In this document: positions 43,290 to 60,111 of the stretch, one piece after another
Position numbering within the stretch: the first letter of the stretch is position 1
Layout of the letters: the number at the start of each line of letters is the position of its first letter
NCBI GenBank assembly: GCA_009823395.1
Contig: CM020502.1
Span: 32,972,444-33,036,443, forward strand
Reading direction: 5' to 3'
Source: Thamnaconus septentrionalis
Lineage: Eukaryota > Chordata > Actinopteri > Tetraodontiformes > Monacanthidae
DNA length: 64,000 nucleotides
Notes under the pieces: model-generated
Databases searched by the model: none
Told to the model about the DNA's origin: nothing
The model's input: the letters and a program-made list of their open reading frames with translations, nothing else
Program-made: the position numbers and the translations under genes

Positions 43290-45539
43290 GCGGGACAGAG
43301 ATATAAATGCAACCAAAGCAAAGAAATTTGCCCAAATTATGCCAAAGTCATTGTAAAGGGAAGTCATGGGTTTAGTGTAGAAAAGCCGAGCCGTTTAATG
43401 TTTGATTCAAAATTTACAGTCACAACTGTAAATCATGAATTGACGGTTATGTAATTATATAGTATTAATTCGATCGTCCTATTTAGCTTGGCTGTAAGAA
43501 ATATAGACATTAAATGGAAATGTAGCAGTTTTCTGCTTGTTAGTGATAAAGTAGTAAGTGGTACTTAATTTAACAGTAGTGATTTGAAAAAAAAAGCATT
43601 ATAAAAGTGAATGTAAATTCTACTAATCACCATAATCCTTTTTTATGTCTTACAGATGGGAAATAACCTGGGATAGTAAAACATGGAGAAATGACTTTTC
43701 ATAAAATACTATGCAAGATGATCAAAAGGACCAAGTGCTCTTATGTGCCAATGAATTGATGCAAGTTGTTCTGCGGCTCAACATTACAGCTGTTGGTGGA
43801 TTTTTAAAGCAATACAACTTGAAAAGACCATGCACAGCAACTGCAGGGAACAAACCTAAGTCATTGAGACTGGAATGGTGTTGTTTGCCAAGGCCTGGTA
43901 CAACATTTACCTTTTACAGTGACTGAGACAAAAAAGACTGATCCCACAGGCAACGTGTTTTTATTGTTAATATTTCCACACAAAAAAAAAAGGGGGGGGG
44001 GGGGGCGAGTATGGCAAGTGAACTACTATTGAGCTTATATGAGCGCATCTGAGAGTTAGACAAACGATGGAAAATGCACTTGGGGAAAAGAAAAACTAAT
44101 TGCAGTAACAAAACATGTTGGTACATTACTGCAAGCTTATAGTTGGAGTGACGTGTATCCCTGCAAGCTTCTGTGTGGCCAGGACTAGTCTAAAAATGAA
44201 TCCTTGTGGATTCACTATGTGCCAACGGCCCGGCAATGGCAGTACCAAAGCTGCAAGCACAACTGTTGCCTCTAATTAGATAACAAATAATACAGAACAT
44301 GAAAATGAGGAATATAATGAAATGAAGAAATGTTGAGAAATACGTTCTGAGAAGGAGAAACCGTTTAAACAAAAAGTGAGAATGTGCTGTTTGGCTAAAT
44401 CTTACTCTTAAGTTAAGTAAACCCAGTCAACCCACTCATGACACTCATCACAGCGACATTACTCTCCAGCATTAAGAATTTAAAGATGGTTGAAAAAAAG
44501 TAATTATTTTCTGTAAATAAAGACATAAGACATTAACAAGTGCTCTCAATCAGTAAAAAAAAATATATATATATTTATACGAGTGAGCACACAAACAGAA
44601 CATCAAGGGAAAGTTTCCATCCTGCATTTAACACTGCTGGAGCAGAGCCACATCTTCGTAAGTCACCTAACTTGTACATCCCACACCCTGCACAGGACTC
44701 CAAAGAGTTTTTGTTGGAGTGTAAACATTGTTAAACTACAGACAAGTGATGTGGTTTGGTTGCCAGGCTGCCTGACAGGTTGGATAGGTGTGAAGCCATT
44801 GAGTTGGTACGCTGCACTAAAAGATTGATCAAAATACGATCTGACACTTTACCTCAGGGACTGTAAAGTTTTCTGTATTGCTTTAAAGTGTATTAAAATG
44901 ACTTTGTGATGCTCGAAATACATGACTGGACTGTGAGCAACTCTTAGCATATAAAAAGTTCCTTGTGTGTTTAACATGCTATTAATTTGCAGTTATATCT
45001 CATGAGCATTACATGTCACAAATAAGATGGGAATTGGTTGTATAGGGTCATGGTTGTTGTTTTTTAACCATTGTAATAATTTGTAGTTTTCTAAATAGAC
45101 AATGTTCCAGAACTCATTTAACTTGAAGTTGACTGTTGGTGGTGAGTGTTTCTTTATGTTAGACATTTAAAATGTGGCACGAATATATATTTTTCCTTTT
45201 TCTTGAGCTTTTTTAAGACTTTGTTTTTCAACAAAGTTACATTTGTTTTTATTGGAAATTATTGAGCTTTGGCACGTGACAACAAAATTTAGATTTATAC
45301 AGAACCATTAACACCTCAAGAGCATTCAGATTATAGTATTAACATGTTTCGAATCTGGCAGCAACAAACCATATATTAAAACTACTCCATGCCTCATACA
45401 GCAAAACCAACATAAGGATAACTGAACTAAATTTAGGTTGATTTAACTCAAATTTTAATTAATTTATATTGCGGTTCTGCTCTCCTGCCTTGCTAGAGCA
45501 GTTTTTAAAACCACAATTTAAGGTTGTTTTTGTTGTTTT
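43290..45539. other. fam83h 3' UTR and convergent spacer to syce1
   Basis: AT-rich with several AATAAA/ATTAAA-like words and a G run at about 43992-44005. No gene recognised. The fam83h and syce1 genes converge here, so both 3' UTRs lie in this segment. Confidence 0.5.
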
Positions 45540-48500
45540 TTAACAACCTAGTGGCAGGTATCCGGCTCCTTCCGAGTCTGTGAATTCAGTTTTCCCGAAC
45601 TGCTCCTGGTCTCTCACCCCCTCTATTTCCTTGTTAAGATGGGCCAGCTGAGCCAACTTCACCTCTTCTGTAAAATCAGGGGAAAAATTAGAGCAAAGAA
45701 GTGCACATAGACCAAAAAAAGATTAGAAGCATGAAATTGACAGATTTAATCTTCTTACCAGCTGATAACAACTGACATGCAGTATTCTCTGCACTTCCTA
45801 TTTCATCTGGGAGACTTTCCAGAGTCTAGAAAATAATTTTGAAGTGAATATTACATACTTGTCCATTTAGTATCTTTAGACATGTAACAAATTGTGTTAA
45901 CCATTTTATATTAAAATAACATACAAACATGGAGTTCAGAATCTTATGCTGCTCCATCAGTTGGTGGAGTTGGTTTTCAAACTTAATCCTGCAAAAATTG
46001 GTTGTAATAACTTTTCACCATTCACACTGTTTCACATTTATACTCTCATTTGCACATCAGTGGTGTTTTACAAGATACCGTTGTTTCCGCTGTTTGAGCT
46101 TAAACTCCTGAATTTCACAATTGTACTGTTCCAGCAGTTCGTCATTTTTCTTGTTTTGCTTTAACTGCCTACAAAATACAAAATGTAATCTTCAACACAA
46201 GGTAGAAACACATGTGCGCCACTGAAAACGTGCTCGTGTACAGTTTAGACTTTTATCTCCTGAGTAATTGAGGACTACTCTCATTTAAAAACTGATGTAA
46301 AACATAAAATCTGCAAATACAAACTATGATTAAGCAGGCACATACAGCATGTCTTCAGAACATGCAGCACAAACAGCCATTAGACATAAATAAGTACCTG
46401 TATCAATTACATTCCATCTGCAGTTGTAATCTGCTGCCACCTAGTGTTCTATATACCAAAGTGAGCATTGATGTACTACTGGACGTTAACAACGTCAGAA
46501 GAAGTAAATGCACTTCACCTGGCAGACTTCTCCTCAGACTCCTCACACTGGAACTGCAGCTTTCGACTCAATTCTGGAGATCGGTCACAATGAAGGCATC
46601 TTACACGTATCCATTTTAACAACGCTAGAACATGATGTTGGTTGTTTTAACAAGATATGGGCAAAATTCTACACCTCAAGTCAATTTGATAATTCATTAA
46701 TGAATCTATATTTAATAATTATTGAACCTTCTTTTTCTCTTTGCATTCTTTCCAGCTTGTCAGCTTCAGTTTGTACTGAGAACAAGAGAGCAACAGCATG
46801 GCACTGTTACAATATTGATCAATTCACTGAAATCACATATACTTCACACACATGTCTGATAACCTTACATGTTTCCATCTCTTTCTGCAGAGATTCACCT
46901 ACTGACTTCGCCTCCCCAATTTCAAATTCCAAAGCTCTTCCACCTGTGTGCAGACATGTGATAGCGCCAATATCAGACATTATCATTTCAGACTTATCAT
47001 GGAAGCGACAAGTAACTCAAATATTATTAGACATAACTACATCAAATCAGAATGGACCTCACGGGGTGTTGCTGTTCCCCGCAAGATGGAGATATAATCA
47101 TATCTCATTATTCTCCATTCATCATTTTCTGATACTCCTTAAAAGGAGTAACAGGTAAGGATGTACCTCACTGAAGATACCGTCTCCTAGCGGCAGAAAC
47201 AGATCTATGCTTTACATGCAGATGTCTCAGTCATGGTTTCGCGTGTTCGACTTTAAAAGATTACTCATGTCTACAGAACTGATAGTACTGCACTAACGTG
47301 TATCCGTTTTATGTACACATTTAATAAATGATGCTGTATTTACTTATTTATATCTCTTACACTTCAACCGGACACCCCGCTTATTAGCATACCGCCAGCA
47401 AGGCGAGTCCTCTTATTGGTCAAAAGAAACCAACCAAATGTTCGCTTGTAGAGTTCTGTGTTTAAACGTTCTGACGTTAGAGGATTAACGAGAACTTTGA
47501 AAAGGCGATACAAACGCCGACGCCGTTTAACAGCAACGTTTAACGTCGTTTGAGGACATATCACTTTCCATCGTCTGCGGAAGTGTTGCTTCACAAAGAC
47601 GGACTGGGATGCTACAATCGGCACGTCACATCCTCTTTCGCCCAGGACAACCTCAACAAATGTATACACAGTGAATATACCATTCTAATAAAAGGCAAAC
47701 CTTCCGAATGGACGGCTGATCAATGCATTCACTACGAATTTCACTTTTATGACGACCAAATAACAGCAAATAATGGAATCGTGTTTAAAAAAAAAAAAAA
47801 AAAAAGTCGGAAAGACGCAACAGGGAATTCTCTTGAGATCAAGCCGAAGTCTTGATTTTTAACAAACAATGGGGAAATTAAACGTGTTAATGCACAGAAT
47901 ATTGTTCCATTTTCTTAAAAAAATAAAAATAAAAATAAAATAAAAAAAAAAACCTTTGGATTCACTTGGAATTTATCACAGGTCGTCATTTGTCCTACCT
48001 TGACGCAGCTTTTTTAATCTGCTCATGAGCTCTTCGGGTTGAATTTCTCCAACAGTTTCCCCTGAAAACATCGTTCACAAAATGTTGTCATTCGGTTGTA
48101 AACCTAACTTAAGTAATTAATTTGGTACTTGGAACTTTAGCATAGTTTACCCCTTTCGCAAGTCACCCAATATCAAAAAATAAGATGCGTCACGTTAAGT
48201 GTGTAAGTGCCATCAGTGTGGCAAAGAGCAAACGTTAGCTTGCTATATATGGCATTTACGTGGACTTAAGCTTACAAATTTTTAACAGCTAATATTATTT
48301 AATTGTGAAAATAGTGTTAAAGGCAACTTATTTAACAGACGGGGACGCTTAAACGATGTACTTGCAAAGTGGGAAGACAAAGCAAGCGGTCAAAGCCGCA
48401 AACGGTCAAAGCCACACTTGCTCAGTTACTGAGCTAGCTAACCTTTTTTTTTTCTTCCTATTTTTTTTTTTTGTAATGCATTTAAGATTACGTAAACCAA

Positions 48501-48574
48501 TACTGTAGTCGTAGTAACAGTACTGAGCCAAGCATTTGCGCTTCAGACAACATTTGTACGACCTCACCTGCCAT
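45540..48574 (-). CDS. syce1: Synaptonemal complex central element protein 1
   Basis: Nine small coding exons in phase: 48574-48568, 48061-47999, 46943-46869, 46775-46728, 46573-46519, 46168-46079, 45988-45925, 45825-45759 and 45667-45540, 198 aa. SYCE1 is a meiosis-specific coiled-coil protein of the synaptonemal complex central element, linking SYCP1 ends with SIX6OS1/SYCE3. Visible matches to the mammalian protein are QPEELMSRLKKLRQ near the start, IGEAKSVGESLQKEMET (human GEARTICEALQKELDS), LQFQCEESEEKSARQLKQ, and KFENQLHQLMEQHKIL (human FEEQLEDLMGQHKDL), then LPDEIGS...EEVKLAQLAHL. The whole chain is predicted heptad coiled coil. The protein is much shorter than human SYCE1 (351 aa): no equivalent of the human segment before GEAR was found and the long C-terminal tail is absent. 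The start ATG at 48574 gives only 7 coding bases in exon 1, but the phase agrees. Confidence 0.75.
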
Positions 48575-49280
48575 TTCTTTATGCCTGTCCACCCAGGTGA
48601 ATCTTGCTAGAACTTTCTTCCCCTGCACTGGCGGTCGATTATGACGAGGCGCGAGGACGCAATGGCGCCATAAAGTTGTTGTCTGAATCAATGAATAAAT
48701 GCTCAACTGGATATTTGAAGCTCGTTTGTTTCAACTTATGTGGTCCCCCTAAAGTGTTAAGTACTGTTGTACAGTTACCATTTAAAACAAAACAAAACAA
48801 ACAAAAAAAAATAGTTCATTCTAGAATTGTTATCAAAACATGACAAAATAAAAAAAATGGAATTTTTTTCTAAGTCTTTTTTATGTTGGTTATGTTGTTA
48901 TGGTTTGTCTCGGTTTTGTGTTGAGTTTTGTCTCGGTTTTGTGTTTAATTGCAACTGTACAGCTGTACTCAACACTTTAGTGGAAACACACAATTTGGAA
49001 CAAAACGATTGTCAGATATATCACTTATAGTGTAAAGTGAAAGCATAATAGGAAATGTTTCTTAAAATGGAATTATCAGCTCAGCTCCACATGGAGAGAA
49101 AAAAAGAAAGATGACAAACCACAGCTTATTAACATGTATTTCTTCAGTCAGTCACACTCAGTCTGTTTACTGCTGTGAGAAGCAGCTGAGAGCCACACCA
49201 GTTGAAGATTCTTGGATGGATTATGTGAGTGACAATTTAATAGAGTAGAAACACCATCTATATTTCTCCATTTAGCTGCC

Positions 49281-51332
<2,052 letters not shown>

Positions 51333-53763
51333 GGCAGAGAGCTTAATCTGCTGACAGCCTTGGGAGGGAAGAACGGAAGCGTTCAGTTGACTTTGCAGGA
51401 GCTGGTAATTCCACAGGTGAGCAAATATAAAGCCAGTGTGTGCAAGAAGCATTCTTGATCTTTGTTTACTTTTTTTTTTTATATACTTTTCTTTTTCTTT
51501 TTATTATACATTACGAGTACTTTGTTTTCTTTAGAGGTTCACAACACCCTGAAATGTTAAAACCAGAAACTCTTATAAGCAAGGGGACAAGAACCACTCC
51601 CAGAACCCCCTTTGCCATCAGGCTCAGTTGATATCATAACAGATTTACAATTGCTATCTAATGTGCCAAATGTTATCTAGTGTGCCAAATGTTATCTAGT
51701 GTGCCAAATGTTATGCTGAAACTCTTTTGAAATGTCCTTTCCTTTACCTTTTCCTCGTGTCAAACCTAGTTTCCAATACAAAGTACCAGAAACATCTAAT
51801 TCCGACAAAAGGTGTTGAAGTCTTTAACTTGAATTACTTTCATCTTATGACGCAACGCTATTCAAATCATAAGGGCTTTCATCTTCCTTTTAACCTTTTC
51901 AACTCTTCTGCAAAAATAATGTGAAAAAGATATTTTCAATTGGCTCTATGTTCCTTTGACAGTTTGTCTGTGGTTGTGAGTACCAATACAGAATATTATT
52001 ATTATTATTAAAGGTGCCTTTTAACAAGTCAGCAACAAGCCTCCTAGGCCTCGAGATTTAACACATAGAATTTACCATAAAACTAGTTTCTGCCTCTCGT
52101 CTAGATCTTCTTAAATATCAGCATTAAATATGCATTTGACGGATTTGCACTTTAGTTGACTTCCCTGTCTTTTATTGTTTTGTTTATAAATTAACTTGTG
52201 ATTATCATGTTTCCAATGGTTTCCTATTATTCCAAACTCTGACACTGAATGTGTTGGTGATTAATGTTGGTGAAGCACTTTTCAAAACTGCTTTACAGAA
52301 TCATTTATTGCCATTCATAACTAATAACTAATATTATGTGTTTCAAATGAGGTGGCATATATTATCCAACCAGAGTAGCTGAAACAGAGAAAGTCTGGCA
52401 CGCTGACTTTTTAATCACTTTTAATGTAAAGCAAACAGCAGTGTGGGGGAATGTTGTTCCACTTCAATTTAATGCAAATATACATTGCAAACAGACCTAC
52501 GGACTCCCCAAAGTACTTTATCTACATACATCAAATCACTAAGGAGTTCTATATACACCAACGGGTCAAATACAACACAAGAGTTAAAAAAAAATACAAC
52601 AACAAAAAAACAGGGCTGCCTAACAGTGTCTCTACAAAAACATTAATACCTGTACAATATGTATTGTCAATATATTTTCCAGTGTATTAAGGAGTTTTTG
52701 CGTTAACGAGTATTCAATATTTTTGTGAAGTGTTTTAGTGTTCTATTTGTCTATCCCTTGTTCAAGACTGATCTGACCGGAATCATTTTATTGATGGCAT
52801 GCAACATCTTCTGTATACCAGGTAATGCCTCTTAAAAGCAGCCCTGTTGCCTTCACCAAGATTAATAGATACATGATTTGAATTTAATTAAATAAATAAA
52901 AGAACTTAATTGAAACACCAGGTGTGTTACTTCTAAATGACCAGCACCCAAATATTTAATCAGCTTAGCAGTCTTCATTCAAGTCAACATTACATCACAG
53001 ACTTAAAAGAGGAGAGAATAAATAAAATAGAAATCCTCACTTCACATGAATGACCAGATGACAATAAAGGGCAGGGGAGGGAGTGACATCAGATCAGAGT
53101 ATTTCTTCATTTGGGGAAAAAAATAAATATATATTCCATGAGAATATATAGCTTAATAACATGTTTGTCGTATACATCCAACCCTTTTGCCTTCAAAGTA
53201 CTGAAATCACTGTACCGAGTGAGTCGAGTTGTTTGTTTTTCTTCAAGCATTGCAACCACTCCAGCATGCCTTCCAGGGAGCAGAGGGATATTAGCATCAT
53301 ATACAGTCAACACTTAAACTATTTACAGCTGTGAGAAGCGGGTGAGAGGAACTCCTCGGGTGTTTCTGAACATTCATCTCATCTCTAGTTGGGTTTTCAA
53401 CATTGCCATGCACACTTACTTCACACCAGCCAGCCAAGGGGGGGTGTATTTTGAGCAGTATTATCTTTGAGCAGTATTATCTTCTCAACAAGAAAAGACT
53501 ATTCCATTAACATTTAGAGCTATTGATGCCTTCCAATTTTTTTTTATTATTATTATTTTTTTTATTGTGTCTACAATGAGCCAAAGCTCGTTGCCAAAGC
53601 AGAGTACCAAGCACCTGCAGGGTAAAGAGTTTCATACCATGCCTGCTGGTGTAAACTGTGAGGGTTAGGTGCCAAGTGTGTTAGTAAAAGCTGAGGAGAG
53701 TTAGAGCAAGCACAATGGTAGAAATTAAGTCAATGACAGATACATTCTCAAATTAACAGCCAC

Positions 53764-53843
<80 letters not shown>

Positions 53844-54027
53844 GTAGCTCTCAGATGCATTTCACATTACGCTGCACTTGTTCCGCAGCCCGACAAACGG
53901 CTTACAGAGACTCTGATGACAAGAAGTGGGGACAGGCTACAGGAGGTGATGGAAAGGGTAACGTTAGCAACATCTTGCAATGAAGAGACGACGTCCATTT
54001 CCCCCTTTTTTGTTTTTTTTAGCTGCC
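51333..54027. other. Spacer between the grina copies; 3' UTR of the upstream copy
   Basis: No coding exon seen. The first about 120 bases (51333-51450) resemble 56315-56430 upstream of the other copy, including a possible acceptor before gctgtcagcag, so a short duplicated 5' segment is present. The remainder is AT-rich, with an AT run at 53768-53840. No CpG-rich block is seen, so a promoter for the downstream copy is not obvious. Confidence 0.55.
53768..53840. repeat. (AT)n microsatellite
   Basis: About 73 bases of uninterrupted AT alternation in the spacer between the grina copies. Confidence 0.97.
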
Positions 54028-56314
<2,287 letters not shown>

Positions 56315-58865
56315 GGCAGAGAGCTTAATCTGCTGACAACCTAGGACGGCAAGAACGGAAGCATTTAGTCGACTGTGCAGGAAGTGGTAATTACACAGGT
56401 TAGCAAATATAAAGCGAGCGTGTGCAAAAGGCACTGCAACAACAGGGGAGGGCTGAATCGATCTGAGGAACGAGGAAGGGCACAAACAACAACACAAATG
56501 ACATATGTCATATTAACGAGCCGCCAATAGACGGAGGTGGTGCAAAGCTCATGTATTATTAATCTGTTGTATTCCAGGTAGAGAGAGATCTATTCTATTC
56601 TATATTATATATTATATTTTGCGCTTTCTAGGATGACAGCAGGCTGGCTGGCTGACCCCCCCACCCCCATCCCCCACCCTGGCAGGCCCCCTCCTGTCCT
56701 TCCCTAGATGACAGGCTTCTGTTCTGGGCCATTTGTGTTCAAATCTATACTGCTAATGAAGCATGCGCACACAAAGACACAAACCCGCAGACAGGAAACC
56801 AGCAGACTTCCGGCAAGAAAGGTTCAATAAACAAAACTTGACGAGTGAATGCAATTGGGATCTTTCAGGATGTATTTCGGAACGCTATCCATCGTCAAGT
56901 ACTTCCACAAAGTCGGTAGAAAAGTCTTGCCTCCTGATTTTTCCTCTCACCATCCATCACAGCCCGTCTTTGCACGGCACTACACTAACTGAAAACAGAG
57001 TTACACAACACCGGTCTATTCCCTCCGACAATCCTGTCTGCGGCATTTGTCCCCATGATCCCGGCAGCCCATCACAAGGAATGTGTGGCGAGGGACCGCA
57101 GACGTCCACAAAGAGAACAGGCCCCGCCCCCTCAACGACAGTCTCCAGTGAGATCATAACAGATTACAATTATCTAAGAGGCCAAATCCCGGTGGGATTT
57201 TCTGAACAAAGCTGGTTTTGCAGAAGCGTGTAGAGGGCAGATGTTTGGTGAATTCCTTGAAAATTGCATTTTGTGCCAGTAATGTGTGTGCAGATGCATC
57301 AGTATTGGTTCACCTGAAGAAAGTTAATCAGAGTCCACAAACTACCAGCCCAATCATTTGCTAAGGTAAAAAAGGTGCCAGCCTTGTGTTGTAAAAAATC
57401 TCGCACCCCTGTTCAATGAGCAAACCAAAGACTCGTAACCCTTGATTATTTACCCTTAAGAGGATCAACAACGGCCAACAGATGTTGAAAAGCCAGATAG
57501 TTTATTCTGGTGTGACAATCAGAAACTCTAGCCATCAATGTTAGAATTCGGCAGATCAATAAAAAGTAGCAACAGTAACATTGGAATATGACGAGTAAAA
57601 GCTTAGTCCAGCTGTTGAACTGACGACCAGCCTTATGAGAGCGATATTAAGTATCAAAACAGCGTTGATGACCCTAGCTTCCGCTGATAGTTATTACTGC
57701 AGGAATCATGTTCCAGGGGACAATCACAGTGCTAACCATAGAGCCAAGTTAACACAATTACCGTAGCCCTACACAATACACAAATGATAAACACAACATG
57801 CTACGTGCATGCCTGAGCAATGTTAGGAAATGGACGAGTTAATTAATTACATGGTGCTAGTTGGTAGCCAAAGGAAAGTTAGGCTCTTTGACTGGTACAG
57901 TAGTTTTTCTTTTTCTTTTCTGCCGTTTTCAAACAAAATCCAAGACAAACTAGTTCCGCATTCCTTCAAGCATGTCAATTTTAGGGGCTGACTGAGACAT
58001 ACACGGACTTCGTCTGAATTCGATAGACTTGATCATCACGTATATTCGTTTAGCTACAGTTGACAAAGCATAACACAAAAACAACACGACACACATCCTT
58101 GACTAGCTGCGTGATGCAGCTTATACACGATGGTCTGGGACTCCTTCAAACAATCACACGGCCCTTTCTAATCAATATTATTTTTTTGTTATACTATCTA
58201 TTTAGCATTTACTTTCATATGAAAAGAAAAAGACCAAAAATATAAACACTATGTTGACGGTAATCACAACATATGGTTGGTGTTTTGTTTTGCTTTGCTT
58301 TCTCCGCAAACCCAGTGGCAGCAGCAATTTTATCATAATACCAGCGTTTTACCAAACTATGGTAAATAAGTAAAATAGCTCTGTGGTCCGCAAGGCTTGG
58401 TCATTAATCTATTTACACCACTGGTGTAAAACAGAAACAGAAACATGGATCCAGTAAATAAAAACATCGGGCCTATTATAGCGGTGCACCTGCTGCGGGC
58501 GGACGTCCAAAAGGCTAGGCCTCATCACTGCAAATAAATGCGACACAGCGACCATCCACCAGCCCAGCACATCAAACCCACTGTTATCAACTCCATCTGT
58601 AGTGCTCGCAACTATGACGCAGAAAAAAGCGGATAAATGTCCGGTCTATGCTGATGGATGTTCGCTCACGTAACGCCAGCTCGTCACGATGAACCCGTTA
58701 AATAAGTTATGTCGGTTATTCAAGAACCAAGGCGCCCCCGCATGCACAGCAACGACCCACTGTCATATTACAAAACTAGTCAAGTTACATTTTCTTTGTG
58801 TGTCTCTTTAATGGAGCATGTAACCGCATGCTAATGCTAGCCGTTCTATTGATTCGACGGGGTTT

Positions 58866-58899
<34 letters not shown>

Positions 58900-60111
58900 A
58901 CGGAACAGCCGAGCAGTTAGCCCGACGCGGCCACGCTTGCTATTGTACGCAACGCAGCATAGGAGGGAAGGGGAAAAAAAATGTCACTTGCTCACAAATA
59001 ACAACACATACTCCTCATAGAACTGTCAAAGTACGAAACACTGACCTTAAGCGATCTTAATTCAGACTAACTACCGACATATGCTCTCCGCAGACCTCCT
59101 CCTGCGCCGGACTAGCTAAAACTGGGACGAGACGAGGGCTCCTGACAGCGCCTCACGACGTCGTCACATGACACGTCCAAACTTCCGGTGGTAACAAGAC
59201 GAGACACGCAGGTCGCAATATTTTTGTTTACTGGACAAAATACAGTGCACATGTGGTGTGTCAGTGCGTTGCCTGCAGTGAGAAGGATCAAGAGATTTTC
59301 TTCCTAAAACAATGTTCCTCCTTTCTGTGTCAGCGTTTTAGAAATGTGACGTCATTCTTTCAAACACACAAGGACGTCACTTCTTCCGTCCTTGCATATG
59401 ACTTTACAGTGCTTTGTTCATGTGAAAATCATTTATTGTAGAAATAACAAACTCAACAAAACAATTATTATAATCATCGTCATATATTATTTCGATACTC
59501 TTACCATCCTGTGGCAAGCTAAAACATGAACAACTTGCTCCAGTTCAGTCATTAACACGTGAAATAGCACGTTTCCAGTGAGTCAGACTATCCAAAAAAC
59601 AGTCTTGTGCTTCACACGCAAACTAATTATTCACCGGGGCAGTGACTGCATCATGCCATACCACACTTTACAACTATGCATAGATACAACTTATCTCCCA
59701 TCTCAGTTGCTCCTCCTTTAGATTATTACCTACTAAAGGGGAACGCCTTTGAACCTCTATGTAATGGACAGAAAAACAAAGCAAAAATGAATTTCAAAAA
59801 TATTGTACATCACTTGTGAATTTGACTTTTAAAAATTGCACTTGGAGGTCAATATATTGACCCATTAACATCATTATCTATGTAACACAGTTGACAACAA
59901 GGCTTTGAGAAAAACCTGCATGTGGAAGTTGCTGGAAAGAAACAAACAAGCAAGCAAACATCATTGCATCTTTGCGATAATTCATTGGTCCAGTCTGTGT
60001 ACTCTCTTACCGTAGAGCAAATATTTTTCATATCTATTTTTATAGACTATAGGTACAATCTATATTCTAGACACAAGTCTTTTGACGGTATCATTCACAG
60101 TGATAGAGCAG
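56315..60111. other. grina 5' intron and spacer to mapk15
   Basis: No coding exon found. It includes the duplicated segment next to the grina start exon, the probable promoter at 58.4-59.2 kb and the mapk15 3' UTR, whose likely polyadenylation signal is at 59437-59432 on the minus strand. Confidence 0.5.
58400..59190 (-). promoter_or_regulatory. grina: Probable grina promoter with non-coding exon
   Basis: CpG frequency rises between about 58480 and 59190, with a CT run at 58871-58898. On the minus strand a candidate non-coding exon (about 59140-59046) ends CTTAAG|gtcagt, a good donor that could splice to the exon holding the start codon at 56314. The assignment rests on position and composition. 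Confidence 0.45.
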
